Origin: Alphaproteobacteria bacterium
GTDB taxonomy: Bacteria > Pseudomonadota > Alphaproteobacteria > Caulobacterales > Hyphomonadaceae
Direction of reading: 5' to 3'
Length of the DNA stretch: 48,236 bases
Assembly: GCA_009909065.1 (NCBI GenBank)
Contig: JAAANZ010000109.1
Location: 1 to 48,236 of the forward strand
Part shown: positions 10,429-18,087 of the stretch, in pieces
Position numbering within the stretch: position 1 is the first letter of the stretch
Layout: the number at the start of each line of letters is the position of its first letter
Made by a program: the position numbers and the translations under genes
The notes under the pieces: generated by a model
The model's input: the letters and a program-made list of their open reading frames with translations, nothing else
Told to the model about the DNA's origin: nothing
The model's database searches: none

Positions 10429-10689
10429 ATGGCGAAGGTGACTGTCTATACCCGGGCGATGTGCCCGTTTTGCACCCGCGCGATCGACCTCTTGCAGCGC
10501 AAGGGGGCCCGGTTTGACGAGATAGATGCCGGGATGGACCCGGCGCGCAAGCGTGAAATGGTAAGCCGGTCCGGCGGGGCCCGCACCTTCCCGCAGATAT
10601 TCATCGGCGACATGCATGTCGGCGGCTGCGACGAGATCATGGCGCTCGAGCGCCGCGGCGAGCTTGATGGCCTGCTTGCTGCGCAATAG
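10429..10689 (+). CDS. grxC: Glutaredoxin 3
   Basis: Class I glutaredoxin of 86 aa that reduces disulfides and glutathione mixed disulfides in the cytoplasm with electrons from glutathione. The redox site is CPFC (Cys12, Cys15), followed by the cis-proline block TFPQIFI and the glutathione-binding GGCDEI. The length and the IDLLQRKGARFDEID region match GrxC. The ATG at 10429 has GGAG about 12 nt upstream, a rather long spacing. It sits between comF and the DUF1178 gene, an order I recall from other alphaproteobacteria. Confidence 0.95.
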   Translation: MAKVTVYTRAMCPFCTRAIDLLQRKGARFDEIDAGMDPARKREMVSRSGGARTFPQIFIGDMHVGGCDEIMALERRGELDGLLAAQ

Positions 10690-10704
10690 TGGGGGTTGGG
10701 CGCG

Positions 10705-11154
10705 ATGATACGTTATGCCCTGCGCTGTCACGACTGTTCGGCCGAATACGAGGCCTGGTTCGCCTCGTCGGCCGCCCATGACCGCCAGGTCGAGGCCGGT
10801 CTTGTCGCATGCCCCGATTGTGACGGCGTGAATACCGGAAAGCAGATCATGGCGCCGGCGATTGGTCGCGGGCGGATGAACTCGCCCACGCCCGGTCAGG
10901 GGCAAGACGACGAGGCGTTTGCCGAATTCGCGGCGAGGACGCGCCGGCATATCGCGGAAAATTTCGATTATGTCGGCCGGGAATTTGCCCGCGAGGCGCG
11001 CGACATGCAGGATGATGAAAACGGCCGGCGCGCGATCTGGGGGCAGGCGAGCCCTGCAGAGGCGAGCGCTCTGCTGGAGGAGGGGATACCCGCACTCCCG
11101 CTTCCCGATGGATTGGCTCCGAAGCCGCCCAAGCCGGACAAGGATGTCAACTGA
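10705..11154 (+). CDS. DUF1178 family protein
   Basis: Conserved alphaproteobacterial protein of 149 aa and unknown function. It starts MIRYALRCHDCSAEYEAWF and has a second Cys pair in ACPDCDG, so the N-terminal 50 residues probably form a small zinc ribbon (Cys9, Cys12 with the later pair). The C-terminal part is charged and contains FDYVGREFAREARDMQDDE and ARALQRRAL-like helical sequence in its proper frame (GQASPAEASALLEEGIPALPLP), as in the family. The ATG at 10705 is preferred over a TTG three codons earlier, since the family begins MIRY; a G-rich stretch at 10691-10695 can serve as Shine-Dalgarno. Last gene of the comF-grxC operon. Confidence 0.88.
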   Translation: MIRYALRCHDCSAEYEAWFASSAAHDRQVEAGLVACPDCDGVNTGKQIMAPAIGRGRMNSPTPGQGQDDEAFAEFAARTRRHIAENFDYVGREFAREARDMQDDENGRRAIWGQASPAEASALLEEGIPALPLPDGLAPKPPKPDKDVN

Positions 11155-11247
11155 ACAGGGATGCGCGCTTCTGGCCGCTTGACGCTCGAACATCTGCGCT
11201 TACACACGTTGTCAGCAGGTTCGGTAAGACGGTTTGTGAGGCACGAG

Positions 11248-11556
11248 ATGGCAGCGGCTGACTACACACGCGGCGAAATGGACATCACCACTCAGGAGCG
11301 CACCTGGGACGGCTTCATCAAGTTCTCGGTGTGGAGCGGTTTCATCACGATCCTTGCGGTTGCCTATATGACGCTGACGCTTGCCACGGGCATGCACTGG
11401 CTCATCGCCCTGGTCCTGTGCGCCGGCTCCGGACTTGTCGGTGGGCTTCTGATGGGAATGGGCGGCGCCTGGATCGCCACGGTGATCGGCCTTTCGGCGC
11501 TTGCGATCTTCATCCAGATCGTGATTGCCATTTCCAGGGCGCTGATTCCGGCTTGA
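11248..11556 (+). CDS. aa3-type cytochrome c oxidase subunit IV-like protein
   Basis: Small inner-membrane protein of 102 aa. Residues 1-30 (DYTRGEMDITTQERTWDGFIKF) match the alphaproteobacterial aa3 oxidase subunit IV, a non-catalytic subunit of the terminal oxidase. The helix after it (SGFITILAVAYMTLTLAT) is the family helix. The family is usually 45-70 aa; this copy is longer and carries about 50 more hydrophobic residues (two further helices, WLIALVLCAGSGLVGGLL and WIATVIGLSALAIFIQIVIAI). GTGAGG lies 6 nt before the ATG at 11248. No other oxidase gene is in the window, as is common for this subunit. Confidence 0.8.
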   Translation: MAAADYTRGEMDITTQERTWDGFIKFSVWSGFITILAVAYMTLTLATGMHWLIALVLCAGSGLVGGLLMGMGGAWIATVIGLSALAIFIQIVIAISRALIPA

Positions 11557-11558
11557 GA

Positions 11559-11858
11559 TCAGTCGCCGGTCTTGGTTTCACAGGAGGCGCAGCAGCGCGC
11601 CGCCGGATCCTTCGTCAGTCGCGCCAGGTCAATCTGCGTGCCGCACGCTTCGCAATAGCCGAAACAGCCTCTTTCCATCCGCCCGAGCGCGTCATCGATG
11701 CGCTGGAGGTCATGGGCGGCCTGGTCCTGCGGGCGCGTGCGCCTGGCCAGCCGCTTCTCAATCGGGCCGAGATCCTTGTCCACCTCGGGATGCTGCGCGC
11801 TGCTTAGGGAGTTGGCAAGCCCTTTGCGCCCAGTATTTCCTCTTTCGGCCCCCCGCAC
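11559..11858 (-). CDS. TraR/DksA-family C4 zinc-finger protein
   Basis: Short DksA/TraR-like protein. The C-terminal half holds the four-cysteine zinc finger, FGYCEACG then CCASC, with the linker TQIDLARLTKDPAAR, preceded by a charged helix HDLQRIDDALGRMERGCFG. DksA proteins enter the secondary channel of RNA polymerase and alter initiation with ppGpp; short members like this often act alone on fewer promoters. The start is uncertain: GTG at 11858 gives 99 aa without a Shine-Dalgarno sequence, and GTG at 11783 gives 74 aa. It converges with the oxidase subunit IV gene (2 bp gap) and is divergent from the ABC genes. Confidence 0.8.
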   Translation of the reverse strand: MRGAERGNTGRKGLANSLSSAQHPEVDKDLGPIEKRLARRTRPQDQAAHDLQRIDDALGRMERGCFGYCEACGTQIDLARLTKDPAARCCASCETKTGD

Positions 11859-11878
11859 CCAAGCGATAAGGCTTTTCC

Positions 11879-12835
11879 ATGAATCTTGCGGCCATGCAGC
11901 TCGAAGGCGCCACCAAGCGTTTCGGCGCGTTCCTCGCGGTCGATGATCTCAGCTTTCGTGTGCCCGAAGGCGCGATTGTCGGGTTTCTGGGCCCCAACGG
12001 GGCGGGCAAATCGACCAGCCTGCGAATGGCGCTCGGCATACTCACGCCCGATGCCGGCAGGGTTTCACTCTTCGGCGCCCCTCCGAGGCTGGAGATGCTG
12101 CGCCGGGTCGGCTTCCTTCCTGAAGAGCGCGGTCTTTACAAGAAGATGAGCCCGCATGCGATCATCACCTATTTTGCGCGGCTTCGGGGAATGGATGCCG
12201 ATCCGGCGCGCCGGCGGGCCGACGAGCTTCTGGATGCAGCCGGCCTGGGCGAGTTTTCCCGTTCGCGCATTTCGAAACTATCCAAGGGCATGGCCCAGAA
12301 GGTCCAGATCCTTTCGACACTCGCCCACAAGCCCGACCTGCTGATCCTCGACGAGCCGTTTTCCGGGCTCGACCCGGTCAACCAGCAGGATCTCGAGGCC
12401 CTGATCCGGGCCGAGCATGCGCGCGGCGCGACGATCCTGTTCTCGACCCATGTCATGGAACATGCCGAGCGACTGTGCGAAACGATCGTGATGATGGCGC
12501 GGGGGCGCAAGGTCTTCGATGGCCGCCTCGAAGCGGCCTATTCGGCCCTTGGCCAGCGCGCGCGCATCGCCGTCACCGACGGATTCGACCTTCATGCCGC
12601 CCTGTCTCCGGCAGGCTTCACCGCCGAGCCGGAGCCCGAAGAGGCCGGCCGCAAATGGTGGCAGGTCCAGTTGCCGCCCGGCTGTGATGCCCAGGACGCC
12701 TTGCGCGCCGCGGTCGACAAGGGGGCGCCGATTGCCGGTTTTGCCCCTCAACTGGCCCGCCTGCGCGATGTCTTCGTATCGCTTGTCGGCGAGGCCGAGG
12801 CCCTCGAACTGCCGCGTCAGGAGAGTTCAACATGA
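11879..12835 (+). CDS. ABC transporter ATP-binding protein (NatA/Ccm-like, ABC-2 exporter)
   Basis: ATPase subunit of 318 aa. Walker A is GPNGAGKST (residues 38-46), the signature is LSKGMAQKVQ, Walker B is LLILDEP and the switch histidine is in STHVMEHAE. The last 80 residues form the extra C-terminal domain (DUF4162-like) found in NatA-type export ATPases. The start at ATG 11879 is standard; ATG 11894 is possible. Its stop overlaps the permease start (ATGA, 12832-12835), so the two are coupled and form one exporter. NatA-type systems export Na+ or toxic compounds; the substrate here is unknown. Confidence 0.93.
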   Translation: MNLAAMQLEGATKRFGAFLAVDDLSFRVPEGAIVGFLGPNGAGKSTSLRMALGILTPDAGRVSLFGAPPRLEMLRRVGFLPEERGLYKKMSPHAIITYFARLRGMDADPARRRADELLDAAGLGEFSRSRISKLSKGMAQKVQILSTLAHKPDLLILDEPFSGLDPVNQQDLEALIRAEHARGATILFSTHVMEHAERLCETIVMMARGRKVFDGRLEAAYSALGQRARIAVTDGFDLHAALSPAGFTAEPEPEEAGRKWWQVQLPPGCDAQDALRAAVDKGAPIAGFAPQLARLRDVFVSLVGEAEALELPRQESST

Positions 12836-14286
12836 TCGGCTCGATCTATCTCGTCGCGCGGCGCGATTATCTTGGCTATGTCACGGCCTGGGGATTCTGG
12901 CTTGGCCTGTTGCTCACACCGGTTCTGCTGGGCGCTGGCATGATCGCGCCGACGCTTGCCGCCTCCTCCGAGCCGGTTCGTCATTTCACCATCATCGACG
13001 GGAATGACGCCTTTCGCGACGCCTTGATGGAGGAAATGTCCGAGTCGCGCGCCGACGCGGTGCGGTTCCAGATCGAGACGTTGGAACTTGTCGGCTCCGG
13101 CAACGGGCCCGGCGCTCTGGAGGCGTTCAATGCCGCACTCGAGGGCGGAGCCTCCCTGGAAGACGCAATATCGGCCACCGGGCAGGGAGCGACGCTGAGC
13201 GTGCCCCAGAGGGATTATGCCTATGTCCCGCCGCCGGCCGGATCGCTGGAGCAATTGCGGCCCTGGCTGCTGGGCGAGCGCCAGATCGAAACCGAAGCCG
13301 GCCCGGCCCCGCTTTTCGCGGTGCTCGTCGTCAAGCCGGACCGGATCGAGTATTGGAGCGAGAATGTCACCGAGGGCGGCCTCAAATCGCTTGCGCGTGA
13401 CGCGGCAACCCGGCTGACCCGCGCGCGTGTCTTTGCGCAGGCGGGTGTGGATCCCGGGATCCTCGAACGCATTTCGGCAGCCACGCCCGAGCTTGAGGAA
13501 AAACGCGTGCGCGATCAGGCCGGCGCGCCGAGCGAGGTGACCCTTGCCGACAGGGCCCCCTTCATTGTCTCGATCGCGATCGCCTTCCTCCTGTGGACCC
13601 TGATTTTCTCGGTCGTGAATTATCTGCTGATGGGCACGATCGAAGAGCGTTCGAACAAGATTTTCGACTCCCTGCTGACCTCGGTCAGCCTGTCGCACCT
13701 GCTGGCGGGCAAGCTGATCGCGGTGCTCGCCGTGTCACTGACCCTCATGGCTGTCTGGGGGCTGGGCGGGACGGCTGTCACCGTGCTTGTCGGCGCCGCG
13801 CTGCCGAGCGGGGCGGCCGGATTGATCGAGACCTTCGCGGCCGCGGCCCTGAACCCGGCCATCCTGCTGCCGGCCCTTCTGAGCTTCCTGCTGGGCTATC
13901 TCATGTTCGGAGCCCTCTTCCTGGCACTCGGGTCGCTCTGCGACACGATCCAGGAGGCGCAGACCCTGATGACGCCGTTGCTGGTGCTTCTGATGGTGCC
14001 GCTATTCATGCTGGTGATCGCGATCGAGAATCCGGAATCGCCGATCATCGGCGTGATGAGCTGGATCCCCGTCTTCACGCCATTCCTGCTCATCCTGAGA
14101 ATGCCGACCGAGCCGGCCATCTGGGAGGTGGCAGCCTTGCTGGTTCTCATGGCCGCGGCGGCGATGGTCATTCTCTGGCTGGCGACCCGCGTCTATCGCG
14201 CCGGAGCGGTTCACGGCGCGGGCGTCAATGATGCGCTTGCCTGGATGAAGAACAGGCTTCCGGGCCTCGGCAAGCCTGCCCCCTGA
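12832..14286 (+). CDS. ABC-2 type transporter permease (NatB-like)
   Basis: Membrane subunit of 484 aa for the preceding ATPase. One N-terminal helix (about residues 20-42) is followed by a large extracytoplasmic domain (about 45-240) and then six hydrophobic segments, from FIVSIAIAFLLWTLIFSVV to VILWLATRVYR. The sequence SNKIFDSLLTSVSLSHLLAGKLIAVL after the second helix is the typical ABC-2/NatB block, where the ATPase docks. The ATG at 12832 overlaps the ATPase gene stop. It is followed by the rpsU terminator in convergent orientation. The transported substrate is not evident. Confidence 0.9.
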   Translation: MIGSIYLVARRDYLGYVTAWGFWLGLLLTPVLLGAGMIAPTLAASSEPVRHFTIIDGNDAFRDALMEEMSESRADAVRFQIETLELVGSGNGPGALEAFNAALEGGASLEDAISATGQGATLSVPQRDYAYVPPPAGSLEQLRPWLLGERQIETEAGPAPLFAVLVVKPDRIEYWSENVTEGGLKSLARDAATRLTRARVFAQAGVDPGILERISAATPELEEKRVRDQAGAPSEVTLADRAPFIVSIAIAFLLWTLIFSVVNYLLMGTIEERSNKIFDSLLTSVSLSHLLAGKLIAVLAVSLTLMAVWGLGGTAVTVLVGAALPSGAAGLIETFAAAALNPAILLPALLSFLLGYLMFGALFLALGSLCDTIQEAQTLMTPLLVLLMVPLFMLVIAIENPESPIIGVMSWIPVFTPFLLILRMPTEPAIWEVAALLVLMAAAAMVILWLATRVYRAGAVHGAGVNDALAWMKNRLPGLGKPAP

Positions 14287-14290
14287 CATG

Positions 14291-14319
14291 AAAAACCCCT
14301 GAGGCCGGGCCGCAGGGGT
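14291..14319 (-). terminator. Intrinsic terminator of rpsU
   Basis: Read on the minus strand, the stem ACCCCTG...CAGGGGT (arms 14313-14319 and 14295-14301, loop of 11 nt) is followed directly by a run of five T (14291-14295). It lies about 64 bp downstream of the rpsU stop and only 5 bp after the permease stop on the other strand, so the hairpin may also slow transcription from the plus side, where no T run follows. Confidence 0.8.
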
Positions 14320-14382
14320 CTTCTGGACATGCCATTCATGTCCGCGCGCTCAGAAGCCGCGCAAATGTCCCGTAACCCGGCC

Positions 14383-14592
14383 TCAGACCAGGCCTTCGCG
14401 CTGGGCACGCTTGCGCGCGAGCTTGCGCGCCCGGCGCACGGCCTCGGCCCGCTGGCGCGCCTTTTTTTCCGATGGCTTCTCGAAATGAGTGCGCGATTTC
14501 ATCTCGCGGAAAAGGCCTTCGCGCTGCATCTTCTTTTTCAATGCGCGCAGGGCCTGTTCGACATTGTTGTCGCGGACGATGATCTGAACGAT
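14383..14592 (-). CDS. rpsU: 30S ribosomal protein S21, apparent AUC start codon
   Basis: Small-subunit protein bS21 of 69 aa if started at 14592. After the start come [33 protein letters not shown] and a lysine/arginine-rich tail, as in alphaproteobacterial S21, which normally begins [10 protein letters not shown]. At the Met position the codon is ATC. A perfect AAGGAG (14601-14606) lies 8 nt upstream of this ATC. The only in-frame ATG (14625) would add 11 residues, [11 protein letters not shown], with just a weak GGCGGG before it, and would translate through the Shine-Dalgarno sequence. I therefore annotate the AUC start and note the ATG alternative. The gene is divergent from COQ9 and has its own terminator. 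Confidence 0.85.
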   Translation of the reverse strand: MVQIIVRDNNVEQALRALKKKMQREGLFREMKSRTHFEKPSEKKARQRAEAVRRARKLARKRAQREGLV

Positions 14593-14600
14593 GGTTCTGT

Positions 14601-14606
14601 CTCCTT
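14601..14606 (-). promoter_or_regulatory. Shine-Dalgarno sequence deciding the rpsU start
   Basis: AAGGAG on the minus strand, with an 8-nt spacer (ACAGAACC preceded by the final G of the site context) to the ATC at 14592-14590. It is the best ribosome-binding site of this region and is placed for the AUC codon, not for the upstream ATG at 14625, which lies on its far side. Confidence 0.65.
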
Positions 14607-14732
14607 TGTCTCCGGCGCGCCACATGCCCGCCGGATTGTCTGTTGCGGACCGAGAGGCCCGATGATTGGCTGAATCGGCGATGCGCCTATATCACAGCGC
14701 ACAATCCTTGCCTACCATCGGAATGTAGCACA

Positions 14733-15356
14733 ATGACGCCTCCTTCGCAAACGATCCGTACTGTCTGGCTGGAAGCGCTTCTGCCGCGTGTTCCGGATCT
14801 CGGCTGGAGCGAATCGGCCGCCAGGGCCGCCGCGCGCGAAGCCGGTATCTCTGAAGAGGACCAGGCACTGGCCGCACCGGGCGGAGTGGCGGACCTGCGT
14901 GAAGCCTTTTTTGACAGCGCCGAGCAGGCAATGATGGCCGACATGGCGGCGCGCGAGGTTTCGCCTTTGAAGATGCATGAACGTGTCGCGCTCGGCGTGC
15001 GCATCTGGCTGGACACGCTTGCCCCGCACCGCGAGGCCGTGGCCCGCGCAACCTCGCATGCCTTCCTGCCATGGCAGACCGGGGATGCCGCGCAGCGAGC
15101 CTGGTCGGTGGCCGATGCGGTCTGGCAGGCGGCTGGCGACACCGCCGAGGACTATAATCGTTACACCAAGCGCGGCCTGCTCGCCTCCGTGATCCCGTCC
15201 ATTGTATTCTACTGGCAGGGCGAACCCGACAGTGATGCGCTGGATGATTTCATCATGCGCCGGCTGAAAAACGCGATGACACTGGGCAAGACGGGCGGGC
15301 AAGTGCTCGGACCGGTTCTCAGGCTGTTCGAGACCGGGCCGGGCCGGTCCGCCTGA
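14733..15356 (+). CDS. COQ9 family protein (ubiquinone biosynthesis)
   Basis: COQ9-like protein of 207 aa. COQ9 binds lipid and presents ubiquinone intermediates to the hydroxylase COQ7; it has a TetR-like fold. Visible family features are the N-terminal helical block GWSESAARAAAREAGIS, the central FFDSAEQAMMADMAA, and the C-terminal DYNRYTKRGLLASVIPSIVFYWQGE and DFIMRRLKNAMTLGK. The ATG at 14733 is chosen since the family starts close to this point. It is divergent from rpsU, a conserved alphaproteobacterial arrangement, and its last 38 bp overlap the end of purK on the other strand. Confidence 0.88.
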   Translation: MTPPSQTIRTVWLEALLPRVPDLGWSESAARAAAREAGISEEDQALAAPGGVADLREAFFDSAEQAMMADMAAREVSPLKMHERVALGVRIWLDTLAPHREAVARATSHAFLPWQTGDAAQRAWSVADAVWQAAGDTAEDYNRYTKRGLLASVIPSIVFYWQGEPDSDALDDFIMRRLKNAMTLGKTGGQVLGPVLRLFETGPGRSA

Positions 15357-16404
15357 CAGAGTGACCCATTTTGCGCCCGGCGCGCGCCTCGCCCTTGCCA
15401 TAGAGGGTCAGCGACACGTCCGTCCCGAAACCGGCCGGCGGTCGAAGCGCCTCCTGGCCGACAATATTGATCATCTCGACATCATGGAAACGCTCCGCCC
15501 TTCCAAGGGGCCAGCCGGCAACGGCGCGAATATGGTTTTCGAATTGTCCGGTGGCACAGGCCTCGGGCGTCCAGTGTCCTGAATTGTGCACCCGCGGGGC
15601 GAATTCATTGGCCAGGAGCTGGCCGTCGGCCATCACGAAAAACTCCAGCGCGAGCACGCCGACATAGTCCATCGCCTCGGCGAGCTGCACCGATATGTCC
15701 TGTGCCTGCCCGAGCACCTGCGGATCAACGGGCGCGGGCACGCGCGAGCGGCGAAGCATGCCTTCGGAATGCATGTTATGCGGCGGTGTCCAGGCCACGC
15801 ATTCGCCTGACAGGCCGCGCGCGACGAGCCCGGATATCTCGAGATCGAATTCCACCAGCGTTTCGAGCACGCAGGCACGAGCGCCCAGATCTTCCCAGGC
15901 TGAGTCCGCGTCAGCGCGGCTGGCAATGACGGCCTGTCCCTTTCCGTCATAACCCTCGCGCCGGGTCTTCAGCAGCCCTGCGCCCCCGAACGCCTGCAAC
16001 CCGTTCAGCAGGTCCTCGCGCGTATCGACCCGCCGCCAGTCCGCCACCGCTATGCCGACGCTCTCCAGGAAGGCTTTTTCCTCGGCCCTGTCCTGTGCAA
16101 CGGCCAGCGCTTTCGCGCCGGGGCGAAACGGCGTTCCCGATGCTGCGACGGCTTCAGCGGCCGCGGCCGGCACATTCTCGAACTCGACCGTGACAATATC
16201 GCAGGCCTTGGCGAAGTTGCGCAGGGCCACGGCGTCCTCATAGCCCGCACACACATGCCTCGCCGCCACGCGTGCGGCCGGCGGCGCCGTTTCGGGGCAA
16301 TAGACATGGACATCGAAACCGAGCTTCGCGGCCGCACAGGCCAGCATGCGGCCCAGCTGCCCGCCGCCCAGTATCCCGATGACAGACCCGGCCGGAAGCA
16401 TCAT
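15319..16404 (-). CDS. purK: 5-(carboxyamino)imidazole ribonucleotide synthase
   Basis: PurK (361 aa) makes N5-CAIR from AIR, bicarbonate and ATP in purine synthesis. It is an ATP-grasp enzyme: N-terminal [16 protein letters not shown]-binding [16 protein letters not shown], and metal/catalytic blocks [13 protein letters not shown] and [19 protein letters not shown]. Two adjacent ATGs (16404, 16401) are possible; the first overlaps the purE stop by 4 bp, so purE and purK are coupled. The C-terminal end ([19 protein letters not shown]) runs 38 bp into the end of the convergent COQ9 gene. Confidence 0.96.
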   Translation of the reverse strand: MMLPAGSVIGILGGGQLGRMLACAAAKLGFDVHVYCPETAPPAARVAARHVCAGYEDAVALRNFAKACDIVTVEFENVPAAAAEAVAASGTPFRPGAKALAVAQDRAEEKAFLESVGIAVADWRRVDTREDLLNGLQAFGGAGLLKTRREGYDGKGQAVIASRADADSAWEDLGARACVLETLVEFDLEISGLVARGLSGECVAWTPPHNMHSEGMLRRSRVPAPVDPQVLGQAQDISVQLAEAMDYVGVLALEFFVMADGQLLANEFAPRVHNSGHWTPEACATGQFENHIRAVAGWPLGRAERFHDVEMINIVGQEALRPPAGFGTDVSLTLYGKGEARAGRKMGHSVRRTGPARSRTA

Positions 16405-16907
16405 GCCTCGTCAGGGATCGCCGGCACGGCGCCGGTCTGTTCGGCGCGGTAGTCTTTCAGCGCCGCGGCGACCTGTGTGTCGGACAGGGCAAGGATGGAT
16501 GCCGCCATCAGCCCGGCATTCAACGCGCCGGCCTCGCCGACGGCAAGCGTCCCGACAGGGACGCCGCGCGGCATCTGCACAATCGATAACAGGCTGTCCA
16601 TGCCGGACAGCGACTTCGAACTGACCGGCACACCGAGCACGGGCAGATGGGTCATGGCCGCCGCCATGCCGGGCAGGTGCGCTGCCCCGCCCGCGCCGGC
16701 AATGATCACGCGCAGGCCGCGCTGCGCGGCGCTTCCGGCATATTCGGCCAGACGTTCCGGTGTGCGGTGCGCCGAGACGATCCGTGCCTCATGGGCGATG
16801 TCCAGGGTCGAGAGGGTTTCGCAGGCATGCCTCATGGTCGGCCAGTCGGACTGGCTGCCCATGATGACGCCGACCTGCGGGTTGGTGTGTGAAGGATAGG
16901 GCGCCAT
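16401..16907 (-). CDS. purE: 5-(carboxyamino)imidazole ribonucleotide mutase
   Basis: Class I PurE (168 aa) converts N5-CAIR to CAIR. The active-site block is [14 protein letters not shown], followed by [10 protein letters not shown] and [28 protein letters not shown], all typical of class I. The ATG at 16907 gives a few extra residues before the usual start region. It is the first gene of the purEK pair and is divergent from the diguanylate cyclase gene; the 100-bp gap should hold both promoters. Confidence 0.96.
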   Translation of the reverse strand: MAPYPSHTNPQVGVIMGSQSDWPTMRHACETLSTLDIAHEARIVSAHRTPERLAEYAGSAAQRGLRVIIAGAGGAAHLPGMAAAMTHLPVLGVPVSSKSLSGMDSLLSIVQMPRGVPVGTLAVGEAGALNAGLMAASILALSDTQVAAALKDYRAEQTGAVPAIPDEA

Positions 16908-17009
16908 GCGTCCGCGCTCTCCTGTCTCGGAAAGCGCTTCACAATAGGCAGCTGCGAAATACGGTCAAGCGCACTGGTCGCCGCCTGTTGTCCGGATTAT
17001 GGCTTGGGC

Positions 17010-17720
17010 ATGAGCGATAGAGATGCAGACGCGGGCAAATCGTCTCCGGCTGGCGCCGGGCCGGGTGAGGGGCAGGACCGGATTGCCAGGATGCTGGGCC
17101 TTGAAACCCTGCCGGCCGAGCCGAAGCTTCGCGCCGCACTCTGCGCCCTCAGTGACGAGGTGGTCTGCCTGCATGCCGAACGGGCGCGCCTGCGTAGGCA
17201 GCTTCAGAAGTCTTTGCAGCTGGCCGATCGTGACACGCTCTGCCCTGTCCTCAACCGACGCGCTTTCCGGCGCGAGCTGAAACGCGAGATTGCGCGGGCG
17301 GCGCGCTTCGGCTCGCCGCTGTCCGTGACCTATCTGGATCTGGACGGCTTCAAGGCGGTGAATGATGATTTCGGTCATGCTGCCGGAGACGCCGTTCTCG
17401 AGCGGGTTGCGGGAATCCTTGTCGATAACACCCGCGAGACGGATATCGTGGCCCGGATCGGCGGGGATGAATTCGCCATCGCCCTGCCTCACGCCACGGC
17501 TGACGATGCCGCGCGCCACGCGGAAAGACTGGCCGGCCGGATCGACAGGATCCGTATGCGCGACGGGGGCGCGGCCGACGGCCCTGTCTTGCGGGTGAGC
17601 GTGTCCTGCGGCGTCGCAGGCTGGCAGCCGGACATGGAGGCGGAGTCGCTTATTTCGCGGGCCGATGCGGCCATGTATGCCGCAAGAGCGAGCAGCGGGA
17701 ATGACCTCAAGCGCACCTGA
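17010..17720 (+). CDS. GGDEF-domain diguanylate cyclase
   Basis: Predicted cytoplasmic cyclase of 236 aa that makes cyclic di-GMP. The N-terminal 75 residues have no known sensor; they include a helical stretch (ALSDEVVCLHAERARLRRQL) that could dimerise the protein. The GGDEF domain starts at DRDTLCPVLNRRAF and keeps YLDLDGFKAVND and the active site RIGGDEFAI. The product-inhibition I-site RETD lies exactly five residues before GGDEF, so feedback control is likely. The ATG at 17010 is preferred over an in-frame TTG two codons earlier. No membrane segment is present. Alphaproteobacterial cyclases of this small type often sit by YdcH genes. Confidence 0.92.
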   Translation: MSDRDADAGKSSPAGAGPGEGQDRIARMLGLETLPAEPKLRAALCALSDEVVCLHAERARLRRQLQKSLQLADRDTLCPVLNRRAFRRELKREIARAARFGSPLSVTYLDLDGFKAVNDDFGHAAGDAVLERVAGILVDNTRETDIVARIGGDEFAIALPHATADDAARHAERLAGRIDRIRMRDGGAADGPVLRVSVSCGVAGWQPDMEAESLISRADAAMYAARASSGNDLKRT

Positions 17721-17816
17721 ACAGGAATTCAGCGGAGCATGCGTGACATCCCTCGCACGGCTGTGGTTTAATCCTGCCAAGGATGATGGCTTTCAGCAGC
17801 AGAGGAGACCTGTTCG

Positions 17817-17984
17817 ATGTCAATTCAGGGCCGTATCGAGGAGCTATCAACCCGCCATCGCCGACTCGACCAGCAGATCGAGAGCGAGCAGAAACGCCCG
17901 GCCGCCGATCCGGTGCGCCTGCAGGAGCTGAAACGCGAGAAACTGCGCATTAAGGAAGAGCTGCGCACTCTCAAGCCCAGCTGA
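17817..17984 (+). CDS. YdcH/DUF465 family small protein
   Basis: A 55-aa, highly charged coiled-coil protein, MSIQGRIEELSTRHRRL to KLRIKEELRTL. The pattern of two helices with HRRLDQQI and LKREKLRIKEEL matches the YdcH family (DUF465), whose function is unknown. AGAGGAG lies 9 nt upstream of the ATG. It follows the cyclase gene by about 100 bp on the same strand and precedes the SDR-like gene by the same distance. Confidence 0.88.
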   Translation: MSIQGRIEELSTRHRRLDQQIESEQKRPAADPVRLQELKREKLRIKEELRTLKPS

Positions 17985-18087
17985 CCGGCCCGAGGGGCCA
18001 GAAGAACGGGGCGCACCTGACATGAAACCGCAAGCTGGCGTGCCAGTCAGGCGTCCGTCCGCAGCGACTGGCGGGGCTGGCTAGAGG

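Noticed and set aside
10021-11193. 390-codon minus-strand frame over comF, grxC and DUF1178
   Set aside because: Antisense to three recognised genes.
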